This document shows positions 10,630 to 23,596 of a DNA stretch of 64,000 nt, in pieces. Within the stretch, counting starts at the first letter, position 1. The number at the start of each line of letters is the position of its first letter. The notes beneath the pieces are model-generated. The model was not told the DNA's origin, did no database searches, and saw only the letters and a list, made by a program, of their open reading frames with translations. The position numbers and the translations under genes were made by a program. The stretch comes from Bisporella sp. PMI_857 (taxonomy: Eukaryota; Ascomycota; Leotiomycetes; Helotiales; Helotiaceae), in assembly GCA_021307315.1 (NCBI GenBank), contig JAJSPD010000026.1, forward strand, positions 124,001 to 188,000, written 5' to 3'.

Positions 10630-12596
10630 ATGGCGGACACAATTGCAGCACAAACGGCGAAGCTCCAACTTGATGAAGAGACTGGGGAGATGGTCTCAAA
10701 GGGAGAGTTGAAGAAGAGGCAAGCTAAAAGAGCAAAGAAGGCAGCTACTGCCAAAGCTAAAGCTGCTGCGCCAGACAAGCCCGCCGCACCACCCAAGGCC
10801 AAACCTGATATTTTTGAAGCCCCAGATCCAATGAAGATGTTTGCCCAGGGCTGGCTAAATGATGTATACAATGAGAGGCCAGTCAAGCCTATTCTCACGC
10901 GGTTTCCTCCAGAACCCAATGGATATCTACATATTGGCCACGCGAAAGCCATCACAGTTAATTTCGGATTCGCAAGGTTTCATGGTGGTGAATGCTACTT
11001 ACGATTTGATGATACGAACCCAGAGGCCGAGGAGGAGAAGTACTTTACGGCTATTAAAGATATGGTTGCATGGCTCGGGTTTACGCCTAAAGAGATCACC
11101 TACTCGAGCGACAATTTTGACAAACTGTACGAGAAGGCAGAGCAGCTCATAACGGTTGGAGGAGCCTATGTGTGCCATTGTGATGGTAGGATGTAATGTT
11201 CTGTTACAATAACATGTTCTAATCGAAGGTAGATGTTGCAATCAAGGCTCAGCGTGGAGGAGAAAAGGGCGCTAGCCCACGGTTTCGATGCGAACATGCC
11301 GGGCAATCTGTCGAACACAACCTCACAGAGTTTCGCGCCATGAGAGATGGAAAATACAAACCTAGAGAGGCGTTCTTGCGAATGAAGCAGGATATCACAG
11401 ATGGAAACCCTCAAATGTGGGATTTGGCGGCATACCGGGTTCTGAACGCATCGCATCACCGTACTGGAGATACCTGGAAGATATACCCAACTTATGACTT
11501 CACGCATTGTCTGTGTGACAGCTTCGAAGGCATTACACATTCGCTTTGCACAACCGAATTCATTCAATCGAGAGTATCCTACGAGTGGCTTAACAAGACA
11601 CTCGAAGTGTATGAGCCTATGCAGAGAGAATATGGTCGTCTAAGCATCACGGGAACAGTGCTATCAAAACGGAAAATAATGAAGCTCGTGGATACAGGAA
11701 TTGTCCGTGGATGGGATGACCCAAGACTATATACTCTAATTGCTATCAAGAGGCGCGGTGTCCCGCCTGGTGCAATCCTTGAGTTTGTAAGCGAGCTTGG
11801 GGTCACGACTGCTGCAACAAATATTCAGCTATCACGGTTGGACGAAACAGTACGAAGATACCTTGATCGGACTGTACCTCGACTCATGCTAGTGCTTGAT
11901 CCAATACCTGTGATAATTGAAGATGGCGAAGAGCTAGAGCTCGATGTGCCTTTCGCTCCACCAATTCGCGGCATTCGGGAAATGGGTAACCACAAAATTA
12001 AACTGACAAAGACTGTGTACATTGAGCGGGCAGATTTTTCAGAAATTGATGATCCGGAATTCTTCCGTCTCAGCCCTAATCAACCTGTAGGGTTGTTCAA
12101 AGCACCATATCCCGTCGTAGCGACCTCATTTAAAAAGGATGGCGATAAGGTGACCGAAATTCGAGCAGTCTATGATAAGTCAGGAAAGAAGCCAAAAACT
12201 TTCATTCACTGGGTTGCAGAGGGGTCTAGGGTCGTTGAAGTGCGAGAATACAATGCCCTCTTCAAATCGGAGAAGCCAGACGATGTTGAAGGCGGATTTC
12301 TGAATAACATCAATCCTAACAGTGAGGTAGTATGGCCAAAAGCTATGATCGAGTCAGGGTTCGATGAAGTCAGAGCGAGAGCACCATGGCCTGAAGCAGC
12401 AGGGGAGTCAGAGTTAGGCAAGGGCGGACCTGAATCCGTCAGATTTCAGGCAATGCGGGTGGCTTATATGGTAAGTTTGTTCTGTCCTTGATTATATTCT
12501 TGCTAATTGAAATAGGCTATGGATTCAGATAGTACGGACGATAAGATTATTCTGAACAGAATCGTCAGTCTAAAAGCCGATTCTGGTAAGAAATGA
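10630..12596 (+). CDS. GLN4: Glutaminyl-tRNA synthetase
   Basis: Exons 10630-11185, 11233-12470 and 12516-12596 (introns of 47 and 45 bp) encode 624 residues. It charges tRNA-Gln with glutamine in the cytosol. Class I signatures are present: [15 protein letters not shown] (HIGH) and [11 protein letters not shown] (KMSKS variant), plus [15 protein letters not shown] and the GlnRS anticodon-binding beta-barrel part ([17 protein letters not shown]). A Lys/Ala-rich N-terminal 60 residues ([20 protein letters not shown]) replace the larger N-terminal domain of yeast Gln4, probably acting in tRNA binding. Join phases are exact. Confidence 0.95.
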
Positions 12597-13021
12597 ATTA
12601 CGACCGTGCAGATAGACTTCGAGAGTCAATAGACTTGTATCGGTAGACGATTTAGCTGAGTATTGCTTCTCAAGGCATATTTCCAAACTAGGCAAATTCA
12701 CCTGTTTTATCCTACGTTCAATTTTGTGAATGAACAAGGCTGATCCCATCCAAGTCCCTGACGTCAGAAATTCCATAATACTAAGCTCAGGAATATAATC
12801 ATGATATTTCAAACGAGTTTTAGAGTTGGTGTTCCTTGTTCTCCGCGTAACATCAGATGAGCATTTTCTTATGCTTCCCATTTCTTTGACAGCTCTTCCC
12901 TGTATCATATTCCCCATTCCGGTGAAGTCGCGAGTGCAAAATACAAAGAATATTTTCCACAAAGAGCATAGGCGTTTGCATCATTTGGTAGCCTATAAGC
13001 GCTATCCGCTGGTATTTTGAG
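12597..13021. other. Intergenic, no gene seen
   Basis: AT-rich DNA with open frames on both strands but no start, splice or codon support. Confidence 0.35.
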
Positions 13022-16000
13022 ATGTATTCGAATGTTGTGGCTTTGAGGAAGAAAGAGCCCGAGAAATTCCTTGGATGGAGATCTTCTACGGCCAAAGGAA
13101 AGTCAAAGGAAGACTACAAGCGGCCTATTACCGACTTTCTTAACCATCGGGAATTTATATCTTCGAGGGAGGAGGAGGCTCCAAAGCAACCGCAGCAGCA
13201 GCCATCAGTTTACTCGCGAAATAAACAGCCAGTATATTCAAGTGTGGAGAGGCCACCTTCCTCAGGACAAGAACTATACTCAAGGGTACAGGAATGGGTT
13301 TCAAGTCAACAACAACCATCAGATATTCTTCCTTTACCAACTCATATAGTAAGCATACGATCCATATGCGGTGGTGGAGCTGAGTCTCCAAAGCCCATGT
13401 TAAACATAGTCTATAACACTCGCTAACACTCCTTTAGAGTGATCCTATCATTCGCCCGCTATGACAGCTAATTATTCTTCTCTCTCGAGCGGTGTGATCG
13501 ACTGGGATGCATTCCGGGAAGAGAAGGCGCCTGTTGCCGAGAAACAAAAAGCTGCGCAGGATCAGTTACTTCAATCGCCCCCGGTGTCGCCATCCTTATA
13601 TCACAAGTTCACAAGTAGGCTTGATGCAGATATTGTAGATATAGAGACAAAACGCCAAGCAAGGAGTGTTGGGCAGCAACTGTTTGAGAAACTAGTTGGT
13701 GAAGGTTTGTTGCTATCCATTCTGCGGCCTCCAAATATTGCAAGCCATAACTAAGATGGAGTTCTGTAGATGAGAAAGTCACCAGTAGAAGGAGAAAGTT
13801 GAATGGGATCAGAGAATGGTGGGCGGACCATAAAGAAGCGTGGCATGACAAGAAGAAGGCCATTGAGAGAGCGGACGCGAGTATTGCTATAATTTTGTCT
13901 CATCCAGCACCCGAAGACTGTATGGGAGATTGGTCGGTGCTTGAGAAACGGATGGTGTCTCCTGAGGAGGAATCGAGGAATCGGCTAGCAAACAGTAATC
14001 GGCAGGTTAGATATCTGAAGAGATGGAAGGAAAGTCATTTGCAGTGGTTTAGAGAGAATGCGGTGTTAATGGATAAAATATGGTATGTATCCTGTGTGGA
14101 GTACTTCAGCACGCACCCTCTAGTTATGTCGTGGAACAATGCACGAGCTGTACCCAGCAGAATTGGCTAACCGATTAAATTTCAGGTTATACTATGAAGG
14201 CATCCGCGATGACATCCGAGGGTTCAATGTGCCAATCCGAGGCAAGATTAAAAGAATAGGGATAGAAGATGACTTCTATAGCCTCGATGTCAAACGTACT
14301 CAATGGTTGCATAGAGGCGCAAAATGGTGGCTAGTCATGTTCGCCGAAGACCTAGACTATCAGGCTTCCGAGGTGGATAAAATGTTGAAGGTCTTCCAAA
14401 GAGACATTGCTAAAATGAATAATAAGAGATCTTATTTGACGAAACGGATTAAGGATCCTCCAAGAGGCGAAGAGCTATTAGTTCCTGAGATGGAGGATGA
14501 AGTTTGGGATCTGGACTGGCGCCTGACGGCACATATGTGAGTTTTTTTTAATGAAAGAATCATTTTCTCTCTCTGAAAAATATCTCCATCGACTGTCTTC
14601 TGATCTGGGACTCTGAAGCAGATTTGCTGACATCTCATCCTTAGGGATACTTTACAACTGATCAACTGGACAGTCGAGACAAATGATGTTCTCAAGGAAG
14701 TCATCCAGACAGTCGCTGAAGTTCCAGTCTGGGAAGAAGTCAACGAGATTTTCCTTGAGCTTCATCGCATCTGCTGTTACCAGAACCGTTGGAATTGCAA
14801 TAGTAAGTGATAGGCTACCGCGGGGACGAACGAGTTGCCCTCAATCCAGATTCTAGAAATACCTAGACTGACTCGAAATACCTATAGTGGAAGATGTATG
14901 GATAAATTACTGTGATAAAGAGCTTCCCACTTCCGCTCGCCTAGAAATGAAAGTGATATTAGACCCATACATGGGAACCTATTCCCCTTGGACGTTTGAC
15001 GATCTAATACCGATAGTCCAACTGGGGCTTTCCGTAATGCAAGATATGCGCAATAAGTTCGAGGGGCTTGAAAAACTTGTAGTTGTTCGCCAGAAAATTT
15101 ATGATATTTATGAGTCTAATAAGGTATTAATGCTAAAGCCTGAACCAGAAGTAAATGAGAAGAAAAAAGAAAAAGAGGAGGAGGAAGATAAGTGGGAAGT
15201 AAGAACTTTGGAGAAAGCGAACGGGATACTTAATAGGCAAGTGGAGTATACACACCCCGAAACCGGTCAGTATCTCTCAGTATCCATTCCTACGATCTCG
15301 ATACCTAACCGAATTCTCTATACGCCATTCTAACTACCTTCCTTCACGTTCTTCAAAGCCTGCTGACTCCCATAGAAACCCTGCAAAGCTCCACCGTCCG
15401 CTCAATCTTCACACATTTCTTCCTGGAACCCGACATCAGCTTCCGCTTCTCCACTGCGCGCTTTAAAAACCACCACACATTCGCCACGTTCCTGCAGACG
15501 CTTGTCGACCCCAAATCCTACACCTTCACCCTCCCGGACATCGAAGCCTTCCTCATCTACTGCACCTACCACTCGGAGCTCTTCGCCATCCAGAACTGGG
15601 ACTTCAGCCTCAGCTGGCGCATACCGCTGAGGCGGCACGATCTGGAAATCGTCCCGGCGCCGGACGGCTGGGAGCTGGCTCCATGGACGACATACACGCG
15701 CATCCCGAAACGGGCGCTGAAATTGGTAGTTCCTGAGCGGGCGGCGGAGATCGATCAGTTCCTGAGGGCCAGAGGGGCCGGGCTGTTTTGGGATGGCACT
15801 GTGGAAGGGGATTGGCGTGAGGTGACGGAGAACAAGGTTGTGGCGTTGATCCAGAATCATTGGTGTGCGCCGTATGGGGGGTGGGCTGGTGCGCGGGAGG
15901 GCGAGGAGCCGAGCCAGCGGGTGATTGAGGATTTTCTGGCGTATTCAGAGCAGCGGGGACGTTTTTTTCACTTGTGAGTTTAGCTTGCTATCTCAAGCAT

Positions 16001-16546
16001 GGCGAGAATGAGTTAACGGGAAGATAGTACGCCGGACGGGAATCTGAAGAGGATTGATAACGGGTGGGATCTTACGAGGCATTTTATTCCTGGCACGTTT
16101 GACGTGTGGAAGGATTACTTCCTCATTATGCGTGAGGCGATTACGCATGAATATCTTCAGCCTTTTTTTATGGAGGCTATGGATCGAGGTGAGTTGCGCA
16201 CCAAAGACCAGCTTCACGACTTAGTCATGCCGTGGAAACTTCCGGTGGTTAGAGATGGTGTGGAAGTCAGAGTTCCGATCACGCCGTTGAAGTTTTTGTT
16301 GTTTTTGCGGTGGTGTAGTAGCAATAATGATTTGTTTAGGTAAGTCGTCGAGGGAGCTTCTTGGGTTGGGCAAGGGAGGTGGAAATGGTGCTGATGGGAG
16401 ACAGGATCTATAGAGATAACGAGATTAGTGTGTTGAGGAAGGGATGGCCGCCTGCAGAAGTGGATGACCCAGAATATTTGGTAGAGAGACCTACATTCAC
16501 AAAAGATACCGGCTATTATGCGGACGATGTCGAGATTCTTGGATAG
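13022..16546 (+). CDS. Large uncharacterised multi-exon protein
   Basis: From the ATG at 13461 the exons 13461-13704, 13770-14082, 14186-14536, 14645-14802, 14888-15265, 15376-15973, 16028-16339 and 16405-16546 join without a phase error to 831 residues. Introns are 54-110 bp with good branch points. An upstream exon 13022-13348 (Gln/Ser-rich, MYSNVVALRKKEPEKFLG) has a fine GTAAGC donor, but the best acceptor (13437) puts the next part out of frame. The complete protein may therefore be about 940 residues with a sequence break, or may start at 13461. The protein is soluble, rich in Trp, Glu and Lys, with a charged coiled segment (NEKKKEKEEEEDKWEV). I recognise no domain. Confidence 0.75.
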
Positions 16547-16824
16547 AGACCATAGGTTTATAATGTATTGGTTTTTCATACATGCTAGAACGGATACAGG
16601 CGCAGCACTTGTGATTAAGTTCGTGAATACTTTTTGGTCAAATCGAAGCCGGAAACAAGAATTTAGATAACGGTTGCAAGATTATCAAGACAGCTGATCG
16701 GGGAGTTTATATACATGTTGTATTGCGAAAGTGGCTTATAGCAGCAAGCTCTCAAATCGAAGATCAACTCGGAAAGTCTGATACCCTTTCCACTAGCCAA
16801 ACATGCACCTTGGGTTCTTATCTA

Positions 16825-18657
16825 TTAATTAGCATCAGGAAGTATCAAATCGGCTTGTGGTAAATGTCCAAAATGGACCAAAAGCTCATCACAGTCCTTT
16901 CTCCACTCGGGATGTCTTCCCTCCTGTCCCAAACCCTTCCTCAGACCCAAAAACCTCTCAACCCTTAACTCCCCCTCGACCACCACATCTGGAGGCTCCA
17001 TATCTGGCACATCAAGTCCAGGATAGAGAGAATGCATCCTGATAATTCTCGCTACTGCACCAGCGATCCACGATACACTCTCTCTGCCTAAAAGCTCTTC
17101 ACAGATAGCCCCTGCTGTATGAGTATGAGTCTCGACACGTGCTCTCGCGTTTGCGAGAAGGAAATGCTCGTGGTTCTTGTCTTTGCTGGGCATTGCGAAG
17201 TTGCTGGGGTACCACAATTTGAGACGTGAGAGCTCGAGCGACTCTGATATGCTGGATAGGGCTTGCGTTACCTGAAAAGATGAATCTGGGTAGAGTCGCT
17301 GGATGTCCCAGACGTATCCCCGACATCCTCTGCTCCACCCCAGAAGATTCGTCCGGCGCTGTGTATAGGTGCTGCCGTAAATCTTTTCCATTACCAGAAC
17401 GTTGTCGACTATATTCCTGTGTCGGTCAGCCACTCTAGTTAAGAGGTCGATTTGCGACCATAGCGCTTCGAAGACTCCTAATCCTTTACTTGCGCTATAA
17501 TTTTGTCTTTCCCTTTGTAGCGCTTTCGCTATTGCCGAGTCAAAGAAATCCAAGCCCTGCCGCCGAAACCAGAAGTACATACTGGCTCTAGTTAGACTTC
17601 CAAGATTGGTGCTACAGGAGCCATACATTTTAAGGAACGAATCAACCTACGATTGGAAATCTCCGATCTTCACTGCATAGAGGTGGAGAATTCAGAATAG
17701 GCATAGCGCTGGCGTCTAGAAACGTTGGCCATCCTTCACGGATGGTAAATGCCAAAGGACAGACCACAGTCCCATCCTTTTTGCCTTTATGGTGTACCAT
17801 CGGCCCACCAACTCCTTCTATCATATGATGTTCCCAGACGAATCCGAGCTCTGCCACTGGGTCGTCCGCGAAGAAAGGTTCAAATGGCGGCTCCTTATCA
17901 CGGGGAGATTTATACAGATAGAACGCACCATAGAACGCATGCTATTTATAAACGTTATCCAGATTCGCAGATGATTATAGGTAGCAATTGTCATCTTACC
18001 ATTGCTTCATGCGATATGACTTCGCTCAAGAACCACTGCAGACCAAGTCTTTCGCCATCAGTCAGATCTTTCCTGAAGAGTGGCGTGGTGTTCTCTACAG
18101 AGAGATGGCTCCATGATCGCACTTGTCCATTGGCGGCGCTGGCTCTCTCTCGACTTTCACTTGCATAAAATTGACTTGCAAATCCATGGGTAGACTCTCT
18201 GCCCAGTGTCTGTATATCAGATAATGTTCTTGGACGAATAGTAAAAGTGCCAGCTGACTTAAGCGAGAAGCATTGAGCAAGAGAGGTACCTACAGCCACT
18301 CCTTCGTGACTTGCTGCTGCAGTCCATTATAACATGAATAGGTAAGCCATGTCTCGAAACTTTGAAATTGTAACAGCGAAATTATATCTTTGTGTCCTTC
18401 TAGCCTGCGACCAGAACTTTCACTCAATAGATTACGTACCCTAAGGGATCATCAAGCTTCGTGTAAAAAGCCCATTGATGTGAGCTCTTAGTTTTTAAAT
18501 CTTTATGAATCTTGTTCTTCGTCGCTTCTACTTTTTTGTAATAGGTGTGGAGAAAACTGTGGCACATCAATAGCAATTGGTGCGATTTTGAATGTAGCAA
18601 ACCATTTGCTGGCTTCTGGAGAAATTCTTTTGGGGTCGATTTCTCCTCTGGGGCCAT
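16825..18657 (-). CDS. Uncharacterised multi-exon fungal protein with one frame break
   Basis: Exons 18657-18440, 18309-18000 and 17941-about 17650 join in phase, and a long frame 17646-16825 completes the gene. It starts MAPEEKSTPKEFLQKP; landmarks are LLLMCHSFLHTYYKKVEATK, EGVAVGTSLAQCFSLK, EPPFEPFFADDPVAELGF and MYFWFRRQGLDFFDSAIAKAL. No membrane segment or known domain is seen; it is probably a soluble protein of about 540 residues. At 17646-17650 the frame must shift by one base (PIV to VDSFLKMYGS). A normal intron does not fix this unless about 95 bp including YFWFRRQ are spliced out (GTAGGT donor, CGGCAG acceptor). A longer upstream frame with start 18822 exists but the inner Met is preferred. 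Confidence 0.65.
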
Positions 18658-18935
18658 GAAGAAGACCTTGAAACTATAGAATGTCTTTAGCACCGGAATT
18701 TCTGCATATATCGGCGCACACGTCCCCATGGCAAAAGATGCACGGAGCTTAGGGTTCGAGACGCAAGCTTTATTGACGGGGCTATGATTCTCCACTAGAC
18801 AATCGCAAGTTAGGATGCTCAAACCGCATGCCTAACGGGAGTGTTCACGGTTTCCGGGTCATGACCTGACCATTTCCTGATCTTTCCATATGGTAAATTG
18901 TACAAATTTTGTCTTCCCTGCAAATATTAAACCAC
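18658..18935. other. Short upstream spacer
   Basis: Presumed promoter of the minus-strand gene. Nothing else is seen. Confidence 0.3.
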
Positions 18936-19256
18936 TCAGTACCTCCACTCAAGGCTCATCATGAACCAAGAACATTGAATCTCCTTCCCAATATCAGATA
19001 AACACCTCTTCCTTAAGAGCAGACTCACAAAAGAATTGGCATTGCTCTCCCACGAATCTTGCTTCAGAATCGGCATCATCGGATTGCTCAATCGATCTCC
19101 TCTCAAATGCCTGTCACTCACAGCATCCAAATCAATCAGCTCCTTTGTTGTAAATCCACTCAAACTGTCTCTTTGAAATTCTTCGACCAATTTGAACTGC
19201 CTCTCGAAGGCCCTATATCGCGCTGTATCGTAGTCTGTGCTCCTTTCTGGGAACAC
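18936..19256 (-). pseudogene. Truncated relative of the gene at 34.5-37.6 kb
   Basis: A 107-codon frame contains FQRDSLSGFTTKELIDLDAVSDRHL...RLSNPMMPILKQDSW. It aligns by eye with DYQKFRLQGLTTRKLQEVDAITTREL...LNCPIHPLLERERW in the nine-exon gene on the right side of the window: the G-L/F-T-T core, the D-A doublet and the closing P-x2-P-x-L-x4-W are shared. No continuation of the family is found on either side before the neighbouring gene, so this looks like a decayed fragment. The coordinates are those of the open frame only. Confidence 0.45.
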
Positions 19257-21435
19257 CCTCTGAACTGGGCTGAGAAGACTCCGGTGTCTAGGCTCGTCCG
19301 TGTATTTTTAGGGCGTAGGCCGAACGGTCTCTGTTGAGACTGGTTTGAAATGCCATGGTATTTGCGCTCTATGGTCATTGCGTGGCGAGCTTGATAGAGT
19401 GTGTCCGACATGTAATTAATCGGCAGATGATGCGCTTTGATCGACTCGGCGGGTTTTGTATCACAACAAAGAGATCGATATCTTCGTTGGAGAATGATGC
19501 ATATTATCGTCTTCATATCAAGGAGCGCAATAAGTTTGAAATCAGGTATTATCTAGCGCATAATGCAATTTCAAGAAGATGTGACCTATGTTAGCAAATC
19601 CTTTGGAACATCGTAATATTTAGTAGAGAGCAGCTTTCAATCCAACATGGGCAGTGGCCGTCCAACATCATGATCGTTCTCTCCCACGGTCGTGGGCTCT
19701 ACAACAACAGCAGATACAAGTTTAATTGGGAGCTAGCAGACACAGTCGTGGTAGGGACAAGCAGACCGAAGTGGGATCGGACAAAATGAAGGAACTTGAA
19801 TGCGCTAAGCCATTTCCCACGAAATTCAGACTTATATATCACCTTGGCAGTATCCTTGGGATTTGTAGGGCGCATGGTGGTCCTCCGGATATATTGATTT
19901 CGGTTGAAATCAGGATTAGATATTGAAAGAAACCCAGATCTCGCAGAGAGTGGAGGAGAGAGCTTATTAACTTTTTCAAGGTTGTGAGGCATTTTTCATC
20001 TTAGGCTATCATTGAAAGAGGCTGCCAGATCTTCGATCTTGATGGCATAATGGGCGTTGATGCAGGAGTACAACAGTACGATGAGACAGGCTTTTGAGCA
20101 GGCTGATATAGATGGGGGCTGAAAATGGAACAGGTCATCATGGACAACTGACTTGATATGGGTTAACGAGCTAACTCTCCTAGAGCAGTGACGATCGTAA
20201 ATTTGCATCTCAACATCCATCTCACTTATGATATTCTTCTTCAAGCGCCAGACAAGCTGGCGTCCCAATGAAAAACAAGTACGCGTGAGGCACTGAGAGC
20301 AATCAAAAATTCCCCCGATGAAGACCCCGAAGGATATTCAACAGTGCTCAACGCCCCGATGTGCAATGGAGGTCTCATACTGCCAGCCTGTAATTCATGA
20401 GCTACAGCGCTGTCAAGAAGGTAAGTATGAAGAAGAAAAGAAAAGAGAGTCAGAGAGGGAGGAGCGGTTGATTTATAGCTGTGGAATGGGTTAGTTGCTA
20501 GCGCCATCACTAGTCTGGAATAGGAAATTATGTGATTAACTTTTTGGTGCCTGGCAAAGGCTGAGGCTGGTGCCTGCTTCTGCCTGCTTCTGCCTCAGGC
20601 CTTGAAAGTGACTCACGCTAGCAGATGCTCCACTCTCCCAGGGTATAAAGGTGCAGCTCCTCTCCCTCTTTTTTCCTTTCTTTTCTTCTTCTCTTTAGCT
20701 CTCTTTGCCTATTGGCTTAGATCAAGTGTAGTATCTGTTCTTTTCAGTTTAATCTCTGAAAGATGGTCATAGACCATCACATTGATTATTCTTATTTTTA
20801 CCACCTCCGGATCTCCCTCTGGGCTTGCCTATGGTGATCTGGACTGTGTCTCTGGCATTACACTGCCGCCAGATGATGCGAACCTCTTTTCATTGCTATC
20901 TCGCTCGGCGGGGTGTGAAGAAGAGAATTTGGGATATGGAAGAGGTATAACCATATTGGAGTTATTTAAGAGTGTAGATGGTTTCTGCTGTGTAGGCAGC
21001 CATCCATAATGTTTGAGCAAAGGTTGTTCAGCCGAAGATCCTACCGGCTTGTTTCGTGCTAGGAGATATCAATGTAATAAACGATTTACTATATTTCTCG
21101 AGTTCCTCCAATCCAGCTGTAGACCTTGCTATCGAAATTGGGTGGCATTCGGCGTTGACCGCCTTTTATAATGATTCCTTCGCCAACAATGTTGCTTCTT
21201 GCTGTGCTGGTTACACTATTCTATATGATCTTGCTCTGCTACATGGATACAATTCCTCAGAATTATGTAGAAAACATATCTACAATCCAATTAACCTTTG
21301 TACAATCGTGATTCGCCCACAGCTAATCCAACGCTAATCCGTATCCAGCACATCTCCTACGACCCCACGGCAGAAAAATAAAAAAGTTCGAGCTGCAGCT
21401 CAATCTCACCCTCACATACACGATCTTCAGACACA
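19257..21435. other. Gene-poor region with a possible promoter near 20.65 kb
   Basis: No complete gene could be built. A plus-strand TATAAAGG at 20644 followed by a long CT-rich tract (20660-20700) looks like a core promoter, but downstream frames (20763-21009) have no good start. A minus-strand frame at 20510-20241, beginning MMALATNPFHSYKS and with a hydrophobic LFSFLLHTYLL, and an out-of-phase partner at 20268-19996 could be remnants of one gene. A duplicated CTGCTTCTGC pair lies near 20573-20593. Confidence 0.3.
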
Positions 21436-23596
21436 ATGCCCAAACAAAAAAAGCCCAAAGGCGCTTCCTCGCGCGCCTCCGCGCCCAGCGATCCCCGTTT
21501 CTCCAGCTTCACGACCGATCCACGCTTCCGCCTGCCGTCTAAGAAGCAGACCCGTACCACGGTCGACAAGCGCTTTTCGCGTATGCTCAAGGATGAGGAA
21601 TTCTCTAACACGGCAAAGGTGGATAGGTATGGCAGAAAACTGAGTAGTGGGGGAAAGAAGAAGGTCCTGGAACGGCTGTATTTGCCTGAGGAGGACGAGG
21701 ATGAGGATGAGGCAGATATTGAGGTAGAGGACGATGATGTTGTGGAGAAAGAGTTGAGGAAGGCTGATGCTGCGCTTGAGGGTAAGTTTTTGATGCTTGT
21801 TAACATTTTGCGGCTGGTCAATTACCTTTTTTCAGAGGAGCAATTGCTAATATGCAATCGTAGAAGAATCTTCGTCTTCAGAAGAGGATGACAGCGACAG
21901 CGACGATGATGAGGATGGCGGGGTCGAGATCGAAGAACCAGAGTTCCCTGATATGGCTGCCGAACAACAAGGCGTGGAAATGGGTGAAGTTACGTCTAGA
22001 ATCGCAGTTGTCAATCTGGACTGGGATAACATAAGAGCGGTTGATTTGATGGCAGTCTTCCAAAGCTTCCTTCCAGTCGGTGGCAGTATTAAGAAGATCT
22101 CAATCTATCAGAGCGAATTTGGCAAGGAGCGCATGGAGCGTGAGGAATTGGAGGGACCACCCAAGGAGATTTTTGCCAAGAAACAAGAGGACAATGGTCC
22201 AGACGATTCAGAAGAAGATTCGGAGGATGAGCAAGACAGTGATGACGAGGATGACGAGGAGAAGATTAAAAAAGATCTGATCAAAGAGGATGAAGCTATA
22301 GATTTTGACAGCACGGCATTACGACAATATCAACTCGAACGGCTACGGTACTACTATGCAGTAGTCATCTGTTCAGACAATGACACTGCCGAGAAGCTGT
22401 ACGAGCATACAGACGGCAAAGAATACCTCTCCTCAGCCAACTTCTTCGATCTTCGTTTCATCCCCGATGGCACTGAATTCGAAGACAAGCCACGTGATGA
22501 ATGCGAAGAACTACCCTCCGACTACAGGCCCGCGGAATTCACCACCGACGCCCTGCAACACTCGAAGGTAAAACTTACATGGGACCAAGACCCGGAAGAA
22601 GCCACACGCAAAGATGCCATTAAGCGCGCGTTCACCGGCAGCAGGGCAGACATCGGGGAGAACGACCTACGTGCATATCTAGGCAGTGATTCCGAGGAGG
22701 ACGACGGTGAGGAGGACGCTGAAGAAGGTCAGGAGGGAGAGAAGCCAGAGGAAGAAGAAGAAGAAGCAGCGCCTAAACCAAGCAAGAAAGAGCGAGCAAG
22801 GCAAAAAATGCGAGCAGCCCTCGGCTTGCCAGACGAGCCCACAAAACCATCCAAGAAGCCAACCGGTCCGGTAGGCGACATGGAGATCACGTTCTTGGGT
22901 GGCCTAAGCTCGAAAGAAAAAGGCGGCGTTTTCGCCAACAAACCCATCATCGAGGAAACCACCGCCGAAGCATACGTGCGTAAGGAAAGAGAGCGCAAAG
23001 CGAGAAGGAAAGCCAAGGCGAAGGCGAAACGGGAAGGAACGGACGCGGATATATTGGAGGAGGTCGAGGTCGAGGTCGAGGAAGAGAAAGAGGATCTGGG
23101 ATTTGACGACCCGTTCTTCGCCACGAACGACGCCGCGAAAGAGGCAAGCTCGAAAAAGTCGGCGAGGAAGGAAGAGCGGAAAAAGAAGCGGGAGGCAAGG
23201 GACGCCGAGGAAGCGGCCAGAGCGACGCAGCGCGCGGAGCTCGAGCTGTTGATGGAAGACGGGACGGAGGACCAAACGCACCTGAACCACTTCGACATCA
23301 ACGAGATCGAGCGCGTCGAGAAGAAAAAGAAGAAGAGCCAGCGAAGCAGGAAGGGCAAAGAGGAGGTGGCGAGCAAGCGAGGCGGCATGCAGGAAGGGTT
23401 CGAGCTGGACGTGCAGGATCCGCGGTTCGCGAAGGTGTTCGAGAGCCACGAGTTCGCGATCGATACGAGCAACCCGCGGTTCAAGAAGACGGAGGGGATG
23501 CGGAAGCTGCTTGAGGAGGGGAGGAAGCGGAGGGGCGGGGAGGATGACGATGGGGAGGTCCCGGCTGAGGGGGCGAGGAAAAAGAGCAGGAGGTAG
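21436..23596 (+). CDS. ESF1: ESF1, nucleolar pre-rRNA processing factor
   Basis: Exons 21436-21781 and 21864-23596 (82-bp intron) encode 692 residues. Esf1 binds the U3 processome and is needed for early 18S rRNA cleavage. Family features: the N-terminal DPRFSSFTTDPRFRLPSKKQ and VDKRFSRML, then the core RIAVVNLDWDNIRAVDLMAVF with KKISIYQSEFGKERM, and YYYAVVICSDNDTAEKLYE. Long acidic stretches separate these, and a C-terminal block reads DPRFAKVFESHEFAIDTSNP. The highly charged DNA also gives long open frames on the opposite strand, which are shadows. Confidence 0.95.
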
